This document shows, one piece after another, positions 16,182 to 25,277 of a DNA stretch of 64,000 nt (position 1 is the first letter of the stretch; the number at the start of each line of letters is the position of its first letter). Source of the DNA: Caballeronia sp. SBC1 (lineage in GTDB: Bacteria; Pseudomonadota; Gammaproteobacteria; Burkholderiales; Burkholderiaceae); assembly GCF_011493005.1 (NCBI RefSeq), contig NZ_CP049156.1, positions 2,976,001-3,040,000 on the forward strand, read 5' to 3'. The notes under the pieces are model-generated. The model worked only from the letters and a program-made list of their open reading frames with translations, was not told where the DNA came from and searched no databases. Both the position numbers and the translations under genes were made by a program.

Positions 16182-18164
16182 CTACCGGTCGGGATGTCCG
16201 CCGGGCTCGCGTCCCGCACGCTCACGGGCCTGCGCGAGCGCTGCCGCGCGTGCCTCACGAAACCGTGTCCACGACACCGACTGCAACTGCTCGAGCGTCG
16301 GGTCGAGGTCCGCGCCGAAACCCGCCTCGCGCGCCGATTTCTTCAACGACGCCACCACGCGCTCAAGCTGGTCGCGCGCACGGTCCCACGGATAGACCTT
16401 CGGCCGGTCACCGTCGTAGCCAATCTGCACCTCGGCGCCATTCATCCGCTGGTTCTGGTCCATCCACTTCAGCCGGTCCGAGACAAATTCCATGTGGTCC
16501 TTGCGGTGGAACACCACGCTTCGCGTCGCCACCTCCTGGATCACGTAGTGTTCGGTGTTCAACACCTCGCCGCGATAGGGGCCACCGTTCTCACGCGGCG
16601 TCGCCATCCGGATCTGCGCGCCGAACCGGTGCTGCGCCAGCGCCCGGATTTCGCCAGGCACATCATCCAGGCCGTACAACGCCTGCCCAATCTCGCGGCG
16701 CGGTGCCGCGCGGGATTGCGCCTGACCCGGGTGGCCCGCGTCCTGTGCGTCCTGTGCGTCCTGTGCGTCCTGTGCGTCCTGTGCGTCCTGTGCGTCCTGT
16801 CCGAACGCAAGCCCGCTGTCCGTATCCGCGCCTGCAAGACCGGCGTCCTGCTGCGGCACACCAGACGAGCATGCTTCCGGCCGCGCCTCCTGCACCGGCG
16901 CATCCTGTGTCTGCTGCCTGCGGCCGGCCCTGCGCCGTTTCGTGCCTGTGGCTTCATCCGTCATTGCGTCCGTGAGTTCCTCTTTCACGCGTCCCATGTC
17001 TGCGTCCTCCATCCATTCAACCGCTGTACCGCGAGCCACCCACCCTGCATCGGCACCGGGTGGTGCACCGGTCAACGCAGGGTGGTCCGTAGTGATCCTG
17101 CTTGCGACATCACGTAAAAGCTCACCGACGGCATCCAGACCGGATAACACTGCCATGTCGTTGAAATCGGTCGGCTGCGTGCCATCGATGCGGGCATCCG
17201 GGGTGAACGACGGCAGTGCGAGAGCCGCCTGTGCTGCCTGCGCGGCTTGGCGCGCAAAGCTCTCGCCCTTGCCAGGTTCTCCAAGGACGATGAGTGGAGC
17301 ACGCGGGTGTCGCTCGCGCAGGCCTGCAGCAACCTGGGGCAGATTGCCGGCGGACAGCGTCGCCACCACCATCCAGCCGGTCGCCCGATGCGCTGACAGT
17401 GCCGTCGCCACGCCCTCCGCGATCAGGATCGGCGTGTTGCCAGCATCCTCCGTCAAAGGTCGATTCACCCAGTAGCCGCCCTTTTTTGCACCACCGGCCA
17501 GCGACGATTTACGTCCCATACCGTCGATCAGCTCGAGCGTCGTCATCGCGTCGCCAACCCGCGCCGGCACAATCAGCACACGGCCCGCGAGCGGCTCTTC
17601 CGCACTCAGCGGCATGTAGCCAAGCAGCGCCTTCAGTTCGAGTGCCTCGAGTTCGCGCAACGTTGCAACCGGTTCGAGCTGCTTGCGCACGAGGTACGGA
17701 TGCTCGGGCGCAACGGGCCGCGCCCATTCCCAGATCGACACGGCCGTCTGCGCCACAGCTGCGTGGCGCGCACGCACACGGGCCTCCTCATGTGCCGCCT
17801 CATGTGCCGCCTCCCGGCTGCGACGCGCGAATTCCTCGCGGTCCGGACCCGGTGAGGCCGCGGTGATCGTACCCGGCATGCGCGAGGCCTTGACATCAAA
17901 GCCGTGCTGCTGAGCGAGCCAGAAGAGGGAAGCCAGCGTCTTGCCACCCGACGCGCGTGCCGAGCGCCATGTCGTGCGCGCCGCACGCTCGTTGTAGTTT
18001 TGCGCGCTGCGACTCCATTCATCCCAGATTTCAAAGCCCGCATCACCCAGCCCCTGCCTGACGGCGAACGCCATGTCCACCCAAGTGGCGTAGTCGTCGG
18101 CCGGGATCACCGCGAGCGCGGCACGAACACGGTTCGTTTCATCGACATAGGGTGCGTTCATCAA
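16182..18164 (-). CDS. PriCT-2/TOPRIM plasmid primase
   Basis: 660 residues. The N-terminus (ALAVIPADDYATWVDMAFAV, WDEWSRSAQNYNE, WRSARASGGKTLASLFWLA) is the PriCT-2 domain of primase-helicases. Residues about 160-340 carry a zinc-free TOPRIM-type domain (PILIAEGVATALSAHRATG, then APLIVLGEPGKGE and QPTDFND), expected to prime synthesis on the transferred strand. After a linker with seven QDA repeats, the C-terminus holds the same NTEHYVIQEVATRSVVFHRK type domain as the LPD7 neighbour. ATG at 18164 or 18161; the latter overlaps the VirD4 stop. Confidence 0.8.
   Translation of the reverse strand: MMNAPYVDETNRVRAALAVIPADDYATWVDMAFAVRQGLGDAGFEIWDEWSRSAQNYNERAARTTWRSARASGGKTLASLFWLAQQHGFDVKASRMPGTITAASPGPDREEFARRSREAAHEAAHEEARVRARHAAVAQTAVSIWEWARPVAPEHPYLVRKQLEPVATLRELEALELKALLGYMPLSAEEPLAGRVLIVPARVGDAMTTLELIDGMGRKSSLAGGAKKGGYWVNRPLTEDAGNTPILIAEGVATALSAHRATGWMVVATLSAGNLPQVAAGLRERHPRAPLIVLGEPGKGESFARQAAQAAQAALALPSFTPDARIDGTQPTDFNDMAVLSGLDAVGELLRDVASRITTDHPALTGAPPGADAGWVARGTAVEWMEDADMGRVKEELTDAMTDEATGTKRRRAGRRQQTQDAPVQEARPEACSSGVPQQDAGLAGADTDSGLAFGQDAQDAQDAQDAQDAQDAQDAGHPGQAQSRAAPRREIGQALYGLDDVPGEIRALAQHRFGAQIRMATPRENGGPYRGEVLNTEHYVIQEVATRSVVFHRKDHMEFVSDRLKWMDQNQRMNGAEVQIGYDGDRPKVYPWDRARDQLERVVASLKKSAREAGFGADLDPTLEQLQSVSWTRFREARAAALAQARERAGREPGGHPDR
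16738..16800. repeat. Seven tandem copies of GCGTCCTGT
   Basis: Seven exact 9-bp units within the primase gene, coding on the minus strand for seven Gln-Asp-Ala triplets in a linker between the TOPRIM and C-terminal domains. The unit length keeps the frame, so copy number can change by slippage without destroying the protein. Confidence 0.95.
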
Positions 18165-19966
18165 CGGTCTCCCGTGATCGGCCCAACGTTCGACTCACAC
18201 TTGGACTCACTCCTGCGCCCCGCCTTGCGATCCGCCCGCGCTGCCGGGCCGGCCTCTTCCTTTGCCCCGCTCGCGTTGCCGCCCGTGCGCTGTTTCCGGA
18301 TAGCCGGAGCCGCACGCAATTCCGCCACGTCCGGTTCGGACAGCGAAACCATGCGCTTCGCCGCCACAATGCGATTGCGTGGCACACCAAGCAGCATGAA
18401 ATGCCGCTCGACATAGGCACTCACGTCGTCCTCGCTGAGCTCGTCCAGATGCGCCGGCAGCTCGCGTGGATCCCAGGCCTGCAGCACCTCCAGATGTTCG
18501 ACCGGCACATTGATGAGTCCCGCTGCGGCAGCATCGACCTCCGACGGATCAAGATCGCGCAGGCGTCGTTCGGTCTGCGCGGCAAAGCGCGCGAGATCGA
18601 TCGCCGCGACCTTCGGTGGCGCCGCAAGGCGTGCGGTAAAGGCAGGATCACGCCAGTAGCAGATCTTGTCGGCGAGGATGGGCTTGGTGTTCTCGAGCAG
18701 GATGATTTGCTTGCCGCGCCCGAGCTCCTTCAGCTCCTGGGGCAGAAGCAGCGGCCGGCGCTGCTCAGAGATGCTCTCGCTCGAGCCGCCCCGGCCACCG
18801 AAGATCGCATTCGAGCGGCTCACGCTGCGCGACTTGTCGGTGAAGGTGCCGAGCATTTCCGAATATTCGTTTGCATCCTTCTGCTCGCGCGGCGCATAGA
18901 GGATCTGCATCGCGTGGTTCGTCACGAACGTGCGCGCATCGGCGCGCCCGTATACCGACTCAAGCTGCGAGACCGACTGCACAATCGACAGCATGCGCAG
19001 GTTGAACCCCGCCATGTACGGGACGGCCCGCGCGATGATCTGGATCTTCCCGATCGAGGTGAATTCGTCCATCAGCAGCAGGCACTGGAATTTCAGCGCG
19101 GGATTGCGTTCCGGCAACTCCTTCGTATTGAGATTGACCAGCTGCGAGAACACGAGGTTGACCAGCAGCGCCGCCTCGCTCAGGTGATCCGGTGTGATGC
19201 CGATATAGACGGACATGCGACGCTTTCTCACGTCGCGCAGATCGAAGTCGTTACCACTCGTCGCTGCATCGACAATGGGATTGGCCCAGATCGTGAGCGG
19301 CGCGTTGAAGGTCGCGAGGATGCTCGCGAGCACCTTGTCGTCGTTCGCGAGAAAGCGGTTCAGCGCGTCGACACAGGGGCCACTTAGGAGGCTGCGGTGC
19401 TGCAGCAGCGCCCTCTGCAGGTACGCCTTCATCGGCATGCCGTTGCCCGAGGACTGCCGCAGAACCTCTCCCATCGTGACCCGATAGTCAGGCACATCCA
19501 CGTTGCCGGCGCGGCGCGCGTCCCGCCACTCGCACAGCAGTAGCACGATACCGAGAAAGAGATTGCGCGCCTGGTCCTTCCAGAAATCATCGTGACCGCC
19601 GACCGGATACAGGGTGTAGCCGATGGCGAGGATGTCTCCGACACGAAATGCACCGCCCGAGATCGTCGACAGCGGGTTGAACCGGTGCGTGCGGCCATCC
19701 TCGGCGAACGGATTGAACAGATAGACCGCCTGACCGTGTGCACGCCGGAACCCGGCGGTGACGTTGTAGTTTTCCTGCTTAATGTCGAGCACGACTATCG
19801 AGTCAGGGTAACTGAGCAGGTTCGGGATCACGATGCCCACACCCTTGCCCGAGCGCGCTGGCGCGGCAAGCAGCACGAACTGCTGTCCGGCAAAGCGCAG
19901 ATAGCGCCCGCGCCACACACCGACAACGAGTGAGGGACCAGCGTTGCGTGTCACGGGCGTGCTCAC
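18161..19966 (-). CDS. virD4: VirD4/TraG coupling protein, ATPase part
   Basis: 601 residues from GTG 19966, which overlaps the stop of the upstream membrane ORF. This is the cytoplasmic motor of the type IV coupling protein: Walker A APARSGKGVG, Walker B-like LLLMDEFTSIGK, and the RecA-type core with QSVSQLESVYG. It recruits relaxosome DNA to the VirB pore. The C-terminal tail after about 500 is charged and variable. In related coupling proteins the membrane part and this part form one chain. Here they are split between two frames, by frameshift or by true gene fission. Confidence 0.85.
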   Translation of the reverse strand: MSTPVTRNAGPSLVVGVWRGRYLRFAGQQFVLLAAPARSGKGVGIVIPNLLSYPDSIVVLDIKQENYNVTAGFRRAHGQAVYLFNPFAEDGRTHRFNPLSTISGGAFRVGDILAIGYTLYPVGGHDDFWKDQARNLFLGIVLLLCEWRDARRAGNVDVPDYRVTMGEVLRQSSGNGMPMKAYLQRALLQHRSLLSGPCVDALNRFLANDDKVLASILATFNAPLTIWANPIVDAATSGNDFDLRDVRKRRMSVYIGITPDHLSEAALLVNLVFSQLVNLNTKELPERNPALKFQCLLLMDEFTSIGKIQIIARAVPYMAGFNLRMLSIVQSVSQLESVYGRADARTFVTNHAMQILYAPREQKDANEYSEMLGTFTDKSRSVSRSNAIFGGRGGSSESISEQRRPLLLPQELKELGRGKQIILLENTKPILADKICYWRDPAFTARLAAPPKVAAIDLARFAAQTERRLRDLDPSEVDAAAAGLINVPVEHLEVLQAWDPRELPAHLDELSEDDVSAYVERHFMLLGVPRNRIVAAKRMVSLSEPDVAELRAAPAIRKQRTGGNASGAKEEAGPAARADRKAGRRSESKCESNVGPITGDR

Positions 19967-20451
19967 AGCAACCCCGCCGCGCGGATCTCCGCCTCGCTCG
20001 CAAAGCGCGCGCTGCCATACAGATGCCGTCGGCCGGAGGGACCCCACAGGGCGTATGCCGCAGCGCCCGGCGCGCCATACGCCAGCAGCAGCCCGAACAG
20101 CGCGGAACCGGCGATCCGGCGGCCTTCCTTCGGCAGGCCACCCGCGTACCACGCCCGCGCTGCATCGAACCAGCCCCACATCCCCGCATGGAACGGATTG
20201 ACCCGCAAGCTCGCGTACAGGAAAAACGAGGCGAACCACATGGCGGCCGCAAGACCCGCTGCAAATGCAGCCAGTACCACCAGCGTGATCGCGCCGTGGC
20301 GGGCGTGATACCAGAGTTCATGCCGACCTGGTGACAGACTTTCAGACTGATCGGCCGGCATCATCATCGCTGTCGTGGCCGATGCGGCCTCACCCTGCGC
20401 GCTAGGCTGCACGACGGACTGTCCAGCGGGATTCGGAATTGATGCTTTCAT
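19963..20451 (-). CDS. VirD4 N-terminal membrane part as a separate ORF
   Basis: 162 residues from ATG 20451, chosen for AAGGAG eight bases upstream; a TTG at 20469 is weaker. Two hydrophobic segments (ITLVVLAAFAAGLAAAMWFA and SALFGLLLAYGAPGAAAYAL) flank a periplasmic stretch. The end RRHLYGSARFASEAEIRAAG is the segment that precedes the ATPase core in normal VirD4 proteins. It stops at TGA 19963-19965, overlapping the GTG of the ATPase ORF. Together the two ORFs make a full coupling protein. Confidence 0.75.
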   Translation of the reverse strand: MKASIPNPAGQSVVQPSAQGEAASATTAMMMPADQSESLSPGRHELWYHARHGAITLVVLAAFAAGLAAAMWFASFFLYASLRVNPFHAGMWGWFDAARAWYAGGLPKEGRRIAGSALFGLLLAYGAPGAAAYALWGPSGRRHLYGSARFASEAEIRAAGLL

Positions 20452-20476
20452 CGGGATTGCTCCTTCCAATTTCCGG

Positions 20477-21598
20477 TTACCCGAGCGCGGCCCGGTATCG
20501 GCGCACCGGATCGAACCATATCTCGGTCATCGCCCAGCGCTTTCCGGTCTGCGTGCCGGTCTCGTCGAACACCGGCTGCGCCTCCATGTGCGCCACCACA
20601 TCGATCGTGAGAAACAGCAGGCGCTTGAGCGCCGCATCGTCGTAGGCGCCAGCTTCGGGATGTTCCTTCGCCATCAGCGCAAACCGCTCGATGGCAACCG
20701 CTGCGCTGGAGGCGTGGTAGCTCGTGATCGAACCGGAATGTCCGGTCGTCAGCAGCTTGAGGAAGTCGTACGCTTCCGCCCCGCGCAACTCGGCCAGCAG
20801 CACGCGGTCAGGACGCATGCGCATCGTGCTGGCGATCAGGTCCGCGGGTGTCACCCGCGCCTGGCCGTGGCCACCCTTGCTGTAGACGAGATGCACGCAG
20901 TTCTCGATATGACGGATAAACAGCTCCCGGACATCCTCGATGGTCACGATGCGCTCGCCCGCAGGGATGTGCTGGCACAGTGTCTTCATGAAGCTGGTCT
21001 TGCCCGATCCCGTACTGCCGACGATCACGATGTTCAGACGACCTGTGACCGCCCGCGCGAAGAAGGCCGCAAAGTCACGCTCGTCGAGCCGGCGCACCAG
21101 TTGATGATCCGATTGCCGAAGCAGGCTGAGTGCATCGTCATCGAGCCCCGCCGGGCGAAGCCACGACGTGTCGTCAAACAGGCCCTCGGCGCGATAGCTG
21201 CCGAGCGTCTTCTCTTTTGAAGAGGGCCGGCGGATCGTGACCGACACGGTGTGCGGCGGCACCACTGGCGGCACCACGATCTGGATGCGCGCGTCGCCCG
21301 GCAGGAGCGCCGAAAGCACCGGGTGCTCGGCCGACACCACCTGGCTGGTGAGCGTCGCAATTGCCACCGCGAACGACATTAACCGCTCGAAGTCGAGATC
21401 GGGATAGTCGTGCGCACGCCAGCCGAGATGCGTCTCGGTCAACACGCGCTGAGGCCGGTTGATCACCAGCTCGGTCACATCCGTCTCATCGAGCAGCGGT
21501 GCAAACGGGCGCATCAGCTCACGCACCGACGCATCGTCGGGTAGACGCGCAAGCGGCACTTCGTCAAGCCGGTCTGGTATGGATGCGCCCGTGTTCAT
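20477..21598 (-). CDS. virB11: VirB11 traffic ATPase
   Basis: 373 residues. Hexameric cytoplasmic ATPase that switches the T4SS between pilus building and DNA export. Walker A GSTGSGKTSFMK, Asp box TIEDVRELF, Walker B-like RPDRVLLAELRGAEAYDF and His box TGHSGSITSYHA are all present and in order. The start ATG overlaps the VirB10 stop by 4 nt. Length is typical. Confidence 0.93.
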   Translation of the reverse strand: MNTGASIPDRLDEVPLARLPDDASVRELMRPFAPLLDETDVTELVINRPQRVLTETHLGWRAHDYPDLDFERLMSFAVAIATLTSQVVSAEHPVLSALLPGDARIQIVVPPVVPPHTVSVTIRRPSSKEKTLGSYRAEGLFDDTSWLRPAGLDDDALSLLRQSDHQLVRRLDERDFAAFFARAVTGRLNIVIVGSTGSGKTSFMKTLCQHIPAGERIVTIEDVRELFIRHIENCVHLVYSKGGHGQARVTPADLIASTMRMRPDRVLLAELRGAEAYDFLKLLTTGHSGSITSYHASSAAVAIERFALMAKEHPEAGAYDDAALKRLLFLTIDVVAHMEAQPVFDETGTQTGKRWAMTEIWFDPVRRYRAALG

Positions 21599-22872
21599 CG
21601 GAGCGCCTCCGGCTGCAACGCATAGACCGTGCTGAAATCCAGATCCCGTGCGACGATGATCGTGAATTCCGCGCCCTGGTTCTGCGTGAGCGTCGGCGGG
21701 ATGTTGATCGTGCTGTCGAGTACGCGCGTGGCCATGTCGTTGCCCTGCTGCTGCGTGTTCTCGAAGACGACGGGTCCGTTGCTGTTCCCGCCACGCGTCG
21801 CGAGGTAACCGATTGCATCCTGGGTCATGCCGAGCAGCATCGCCGCGCCAATGCGCTCGCCCCAGTGGTTGTTCACGTAACCACCGACACCCATGCGTCC
21901 CAGCGCGTCAGCAGCCGGTGAGTCAATTTCGACCGTCACGCCATGGGGTGTCCTGATCCTGACTGAGAGGACGAATACACGGGTCTGCCCCGGCGACAGG
22001 TTGGAGCGGTATTCGCTGTTGATCTGCGAGCCACGCTCGATGAGCACCACGCGCCCGTCATCCGAATACACGTTCCGCGTGACCGTGCAGGTGGAGATGC
22101 CAGCTTCCGTCGAATCGAAGGCGGTGTCACCCACACAGTCGATCTTCGCGCCCTGGGCAAGAATCAGGCTGCGATTGCCGAGGAGCCCCGCCGTGACCCG
22201 GGGTGTCAATGTGGGCGTCAGCGCCTGGCCAAGTGGGCTGCCGGCCTGCCCACGGTCAGCAGTGGGTGTAGTCACGGTGCCCGACACGGACGCCGGCGCA
22301 GGCGTGCCGACACCGCTCTGCGGCGCGCCGGTCATTGCGCTCTCCTGTGTCCCGGAACTGCTGGAGCCTCCCGTCGCCAGTAACGGCGCGTCGTAGTAGC
22401 TGCGCACGGTCGGGGCGCGCGCGGAATTCGCCGGCGAACGCGTGAGCGCCGCGGCGGACGCGGGCACGCCCTGACCCTCAGGCGCGCTTGCGGGGTGTGC
22501 ATCCGATGCCGGCATGCCGGTGGCCGATGCCGGCTGGTCGCCGAAGATCCTTCCCTGCACCGGCTGGTCAAGCGCGGCGTCGCGTCGGGCCTGGGCCGCC
22601 GCGTCGTGCCGTGCCAGAAGGCCGTGAACGCTCCAGACCGCCCCGGCGACCACGACCGCCACGATGGCGAGCGGCGTCAGCCACCACGCGCGTGGACGAC
22701 CGCTGCCGTGTTGCCCCAGTTCTGGCATGCCGCGGTCGGGCGATGCGCGGTCTGGACCTTCGGCAATGGCCGGATTCTCCAGGTTGCCCGCATTATCAGG
22801 ATTGACAGGATTGCGGCTGCGGTCAGCGGGACCGTCCGGTTCGATCAGGTTGCGCGGGGTATCGTCACTCAT
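21595..22872 (-). CDS. virB10: VirB10 core-complex protein
   Basis: 425 residues from ATG 22872, with GGAG upstream inside the end of virB9. A short cytoplasmic tail, one membrane helix (PLAIVAVVVAGAVWSVHGLL), a long Pro/Ala/Ser-rich periplasmic linker and the TrbI/VirB10 C-terminal beta-barrel domain (LILAQGAKIDCVGDTAF, RGSQINSEYRSNLSPGQTRV, GVTVEIDSPAADALGRMG, then the antenna region). It spans both membranes and senses ATPase activity. Confidence 0.92.
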   Translation of the reverse strand: MSDDTPRNLIEPDGPADRSRNPVNPDNAGNLENPAIAEGPDRASPDRGMPELGQHGSGRPRAWWLTPLAIVAVVVAGAVWSVHGLLARHDAAAQARRDAALDQPVQGRIFGDQPASATGMPASDAHPASAPEGQGVPASAAALTRSPANSARAPTVRSYYDAPLLATGGSSSSGTQESAMTGAPQSGVGTPAPASVSGTVTTPTADRGQAGSPLGQALTPTLTPRVTAGLLGNRSLILAQGAKIDCVGDTAFDSTEAGISTCTVTRNVYSDDGRVVLIERGSQINSEYRSNLSPGQTRVFVLSVRIRTPHGVTVEIDSPAADALGRMGVGGYVNNHWGERIGAAMLLGMTQDAIGYLATRGGNSNGPVVFENTQQQGNDMATRVLDSTINIPPTLTQNQGAEFTIIVARDLDFSTVYALQPEALR

Positions 22873-23689
22873 GGCCGCCACTCCGCAGAACACGCTTCAC
22901 GCCAGTCACCGTCGTGCCATCCTTCGGTGGCACACCGTCCATGTCGTACGCGTCGTTCCAGATGCCCACCGCCTCATCGGCGAGCCGCAGCACGAAGCGC
23001 TGTGCAACCTCATGGATGACGATAACGTCGCTCTCGATGTGCCGATCCACCACGCTCTCGCTACCGTCCTCCGCGACCCGGAAGATCGCGGGAATGCGGC
23101 GGTTGTTGGGGATGCGCAGGTACGTGAACCGGCCGTCGTCCCAAGCGGCAACCGGCGCAATGTCGTCCGAGTGCGGCATGACCTGCATCGAGTAGCGGGC
23201 ATTGCGCACAACCCGCGGCTGTGCAAGGCGCTGCTGCATAAGTGCCCGATCCGCATCGATGCGGGCTTTTTCCTGTACCTCATCCTGATAGCTGAACGTG
23301 ACGCGGTACACCTCCTCGTCATTGGCGAACTTCGCCTTCAGGGGCAGCACCACGAGATCGAAGCTGTAGCTGCGCAGGTCGGTACGGATTTCCAGGTTCG
23401 TGTCGTGTGCGGCAAGCTGCGGCTTCAGCCACACGTCGTGATCGCCCCGGTTCGCCACGACCTGCCAGCCGTCGCGGTCTCCTGGGGCGACAACCAGAAT
23501 CCGTTCATGCGGATCGAGCGCAATATGGGTGGCAAAGCCGCGCTGTGCGTCGATGCGCACCACCTCATCCGCGCGGTACAGCACCTGGCGCACACGCGAA
23601 TCGCGTGACCAGCCGGGCACGTCGTAGGCGTGTGCAAGCTGGGTCGCCAGCGAGGCGAACATCGCCACAATCAGCAAGCGCGGATTCAT
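22865..23689 (-). CDS. virB9: VirB9 outer-membrane core protein
   Basis: 274 residues from ATG 23689, chosen because it begins with a clear signal peptide (MNPRLLIVAMFASLATQLAHA). Conserved VirB9/CagX features: GFATHIALDPHERILVVAPG, LRSYSFDLVVLP, the C-terminal FTYLRIPNNRRIPAIFRVAEDG (split: FTYLRIPNNRRIPAIFRV). It joins VirB7 and VirB10 in the outer-membrane ring. Overlaps virB8 and virB10 by a few bases each. Confidence 0.92.
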   Translation of the reverse strand: MNPRLLIVAMFASLATQLAHAYDVPGWSRDSRVRQVLYRADEVVRIDAQRGFATHIALDPHERILVVAPGDRDGWQVVANRGDHDVWLKPQLAAHDTNLEIRTDLRSYSFDLVVLPLKAKFANDEEVYRVTFSYQDEVQEKARIDADRALMQQRLAQPRVVRNARYSMQVMPHSDDIAPVAAWDDGRFTYLRIPNNRRIPAIFRVAEDGSESVVDRHIESDVIVIHEVAQRFVLRLADEAVGIWNDAYDMDGVPPKDGTTVTGVKRVLRSGGHE

Positions 23690-24390
23690 CGGGCACCTCC
23701 CGCTGCAGATGACGAGGCCGGTGGTGTGTATTCGGGATCGCGGCTGTAGGCTGTCACCGTGAAGCCAAACGGGTTTTCGACCGCCGTGCTCTCCCGCGTG
23801 AACACCGGCGGCCGGTAGGTGTAGGCGAGCGTCACCACGAACCGCTGTGGCGGTTCGGCGTTGTCCTCGCCATGTTTGCGCGTGGTGCACTCGATATGCA
23901 CCACCGCCCGCCCCGATTCGTCCGGTGGCAGCGTGGTCGACAGGATCCGGATGCGGCGCTCGGTGCCGGGACCGAGTTGCCGGTCAAGTGCATCCGGGCC
24001 GCTGTAGATCTGGCGGTAATCCCGTGCGACCGTATCCGCGCTCATGTCGAGCACCCGGTCGTAGTCCATCTGCAGCAGGCCCCAGTCGTAGCGCTCGCGC
24101 GAGCGCACATAGACGTCGACCCAGTGCTTGTCCTGGATCTCGCTCGTGTGCACGTGCTTCGCATCGAGCACATCGATCACCTGTGACTCGCCCGTCAGAC
24201 GGTCGACCTCGATGGGTAGCGGCACCACCCGGTAGAACGGCACCATCACCGCGAGCGCCATTGCGCTGAGCGCGGCGACGCCCACTGCCGCGTAGGCCAC
24301 GTGCCATGCCCGCCGCTCGGAATGTGCCTGCATATCCGTGAGCGAAGCCTCGATGTCCAGCACGCGCCGGTAGTCATGGCTGGCTTTCAT
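23686..24390 (-). CDS. virB8: VirB8 inner-membrane assembly protein
   Basis: 234 residues. A short cytoplasmic N-terminus, one membrane helix (VAYAAVGVAALSAMALAVMV), then the NTF2-like periplasmic domain with YVRSRERYDWGLLQMDYDRV and VVTLAYTYRPP. It nucleates the inner-membrane complex. The start overlaps the stop of the tiny lipoprotein gene by 4 nt. Confidence 0.92.
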   Translation of the reverse strand: MKASHDYRRVLDIEASLTDMQAHSERRAWHVAYAAVGVAALSAMALAVMVPFYRVVPLPIEVDRLTGESQVIDVLDAKHVHTSEIQDKHWVDVYVRSRERYDWGLLQMDYDRVLDMSADTVARDYRQIYSGPDALDRQLGPGTERRIRILSTTLPPDESGRAVVHIECTTRKHGEDNAEPPQRFVVTLAYTYRPPVFTRESTAVENPFGFTVTAYSRDPEYTPPASSSAAGGAR

Positions 24391-24545
24391 GAGCGGGCCC
24401 CATCCGTTGATGGCACCGGCGGCACACGATTCACCGGCACGCGATGCGCGCCGTCGGGCAACACCGGTTTCGGCGGATTGCCGCTACACGATTCGATAGG
24501 GATGACTAAACAGAAAATTAGTATGGTAACCATCAGATTCTTCAT
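24387..24545 (-). CDS. virB7: Small VirB7-like lipoprotein
   Basis: 52 residues, reading MKNLMVTILIFCLVIPIESC at the start: a lipoprotein signal with lipobox IESC, so Cys 20 would be lipidated. The mature part is Pro-rich (NPPKPVLPDGAHRVPVNRV). GGAG precedes the ATG at 24545, and the stop overlaps virB8. Size, lipobox and position between virB5 and virB8 are those of VirB7, which anchors VirB9 to the outer membrane. Sequence conservation in this family is too low for more. Confidence 0.8.
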   Translation of the reverse strand: MKNLMVTILIFCLVIPIESCSGNPPKPVLPDGAHRVPVNRVPPVPSTDGARS

Positions 24546-24556
24546 GCTGCGCTCCT

Positions 24557-25261
24557 TCAGTTGCCGAACGTGGCCGGGACCATCTGGTCCTGCAACCGTG
24601 CCGTGTTGCCAGCCCGCCTCATCACGAGCTCACCCTGCTGCTCGGCGATCAGCCGATCCTCGGTATCCGAGAGCATCCTGAAGAGCTGCAGCTTCGTCAT
24701 CTCGTTACCCACCGCGGTACTCTCCGACTGGATGCGTGCCTGCAGTTCGGCAACGCCTTTGGGATCCTGCGTGACATCGATCTGCTGCATCAGGCTCTGG
24801 ATCTGGTTCAGCTCCTGAAGCTCGATCTGGTACGCCTGCATGCCGAACGCCTTGTCCTGGAAAGGCTTGTCGAGCGCGCGCTGACAGACCTGCTGGTCGA
24901 TCCCGCTCTGGTCCTCGCAGTTGTAGATCTCGCCTGCCGAGCGCAGCGCCTGCGCGCTGCCAGTGAGACCCGCATAGCCGCCGTTCTGGATCGCCGTATA
25001 GACACTCGTCCAGTTCGACGGCAGGGAATTCGCCAGCACCGGATTGCTGAGCAGTGCGCCGAATCCGCGGGACCCGTTCATCGACTGGTAAAGCTGGATC
25101 TCTTGCTGGACTTGCTGTTCGAGCTGGGCGACCGTCGAGATGGCCTGCGCGACGTTCTGCGCGTCGAAAACCGGAATGCCCTGCGCATGAACCGGCCCCA
25201 CGACGGCAGCAGCGAGGACCGCCGCAGCGGCAACGCGCACCAGTGCGTATGGTTTGCTCAT
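24557..25261 (-). CDS. virB5: VirB5 minor pilus protein
   Basis: 234 residues from ATG 25261, beginning with a signal peptide ending VHAQ. The mature protein is almost all helical with Gln-rich coils (VAQLEQQVQQEIQLYQSM, YQIELQELNQIQSLMQQI), as in VirB5/TraC proteins at the pilus tip. Two Cys pairs near the middle (YNCEDQSGIDQQVCQ) may form a disulfide. It lies after virB6, the reverse of the Agrobacterium order. Confidence 0.88.
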   Translation of the reverse strand: MSKPYALVRVAAAAVLAAAVVGPVHAQGIPVFDAQNVAQAISTVAQLEQQVQQEIQLYQSMNGSRGFGALLSNPVLANSLPSNWTSVYTAIQNGGYAGLTGSAQALRSAGEIYNCEDQSGIDQQVCQRALDKPFQDKAFGMQAYQIELQELNQIQSLMQQIDVTQDPKGVAELQARIQSESTAVGNEMTKLQLFRMLSDTEDRLIAEQQGELVMRRAGNTARLQDQMVPATFGN

Positions 25262-25277
25262 GATGTTTGCTCTCGCT

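Noticed and set aside
16738..16800. Short regular repeats resembling a CRISPR or satellite
   Set aside because: Units are 9 bp, perfectly adjacent, in frame within a gene and without spacers.
15131..17117. Plus-strand ORFs of 614 and 426 codons
   Set aside because: Antisense to the LPD7 and primase genes; Arg/Pro-rich low complexity without any domain.
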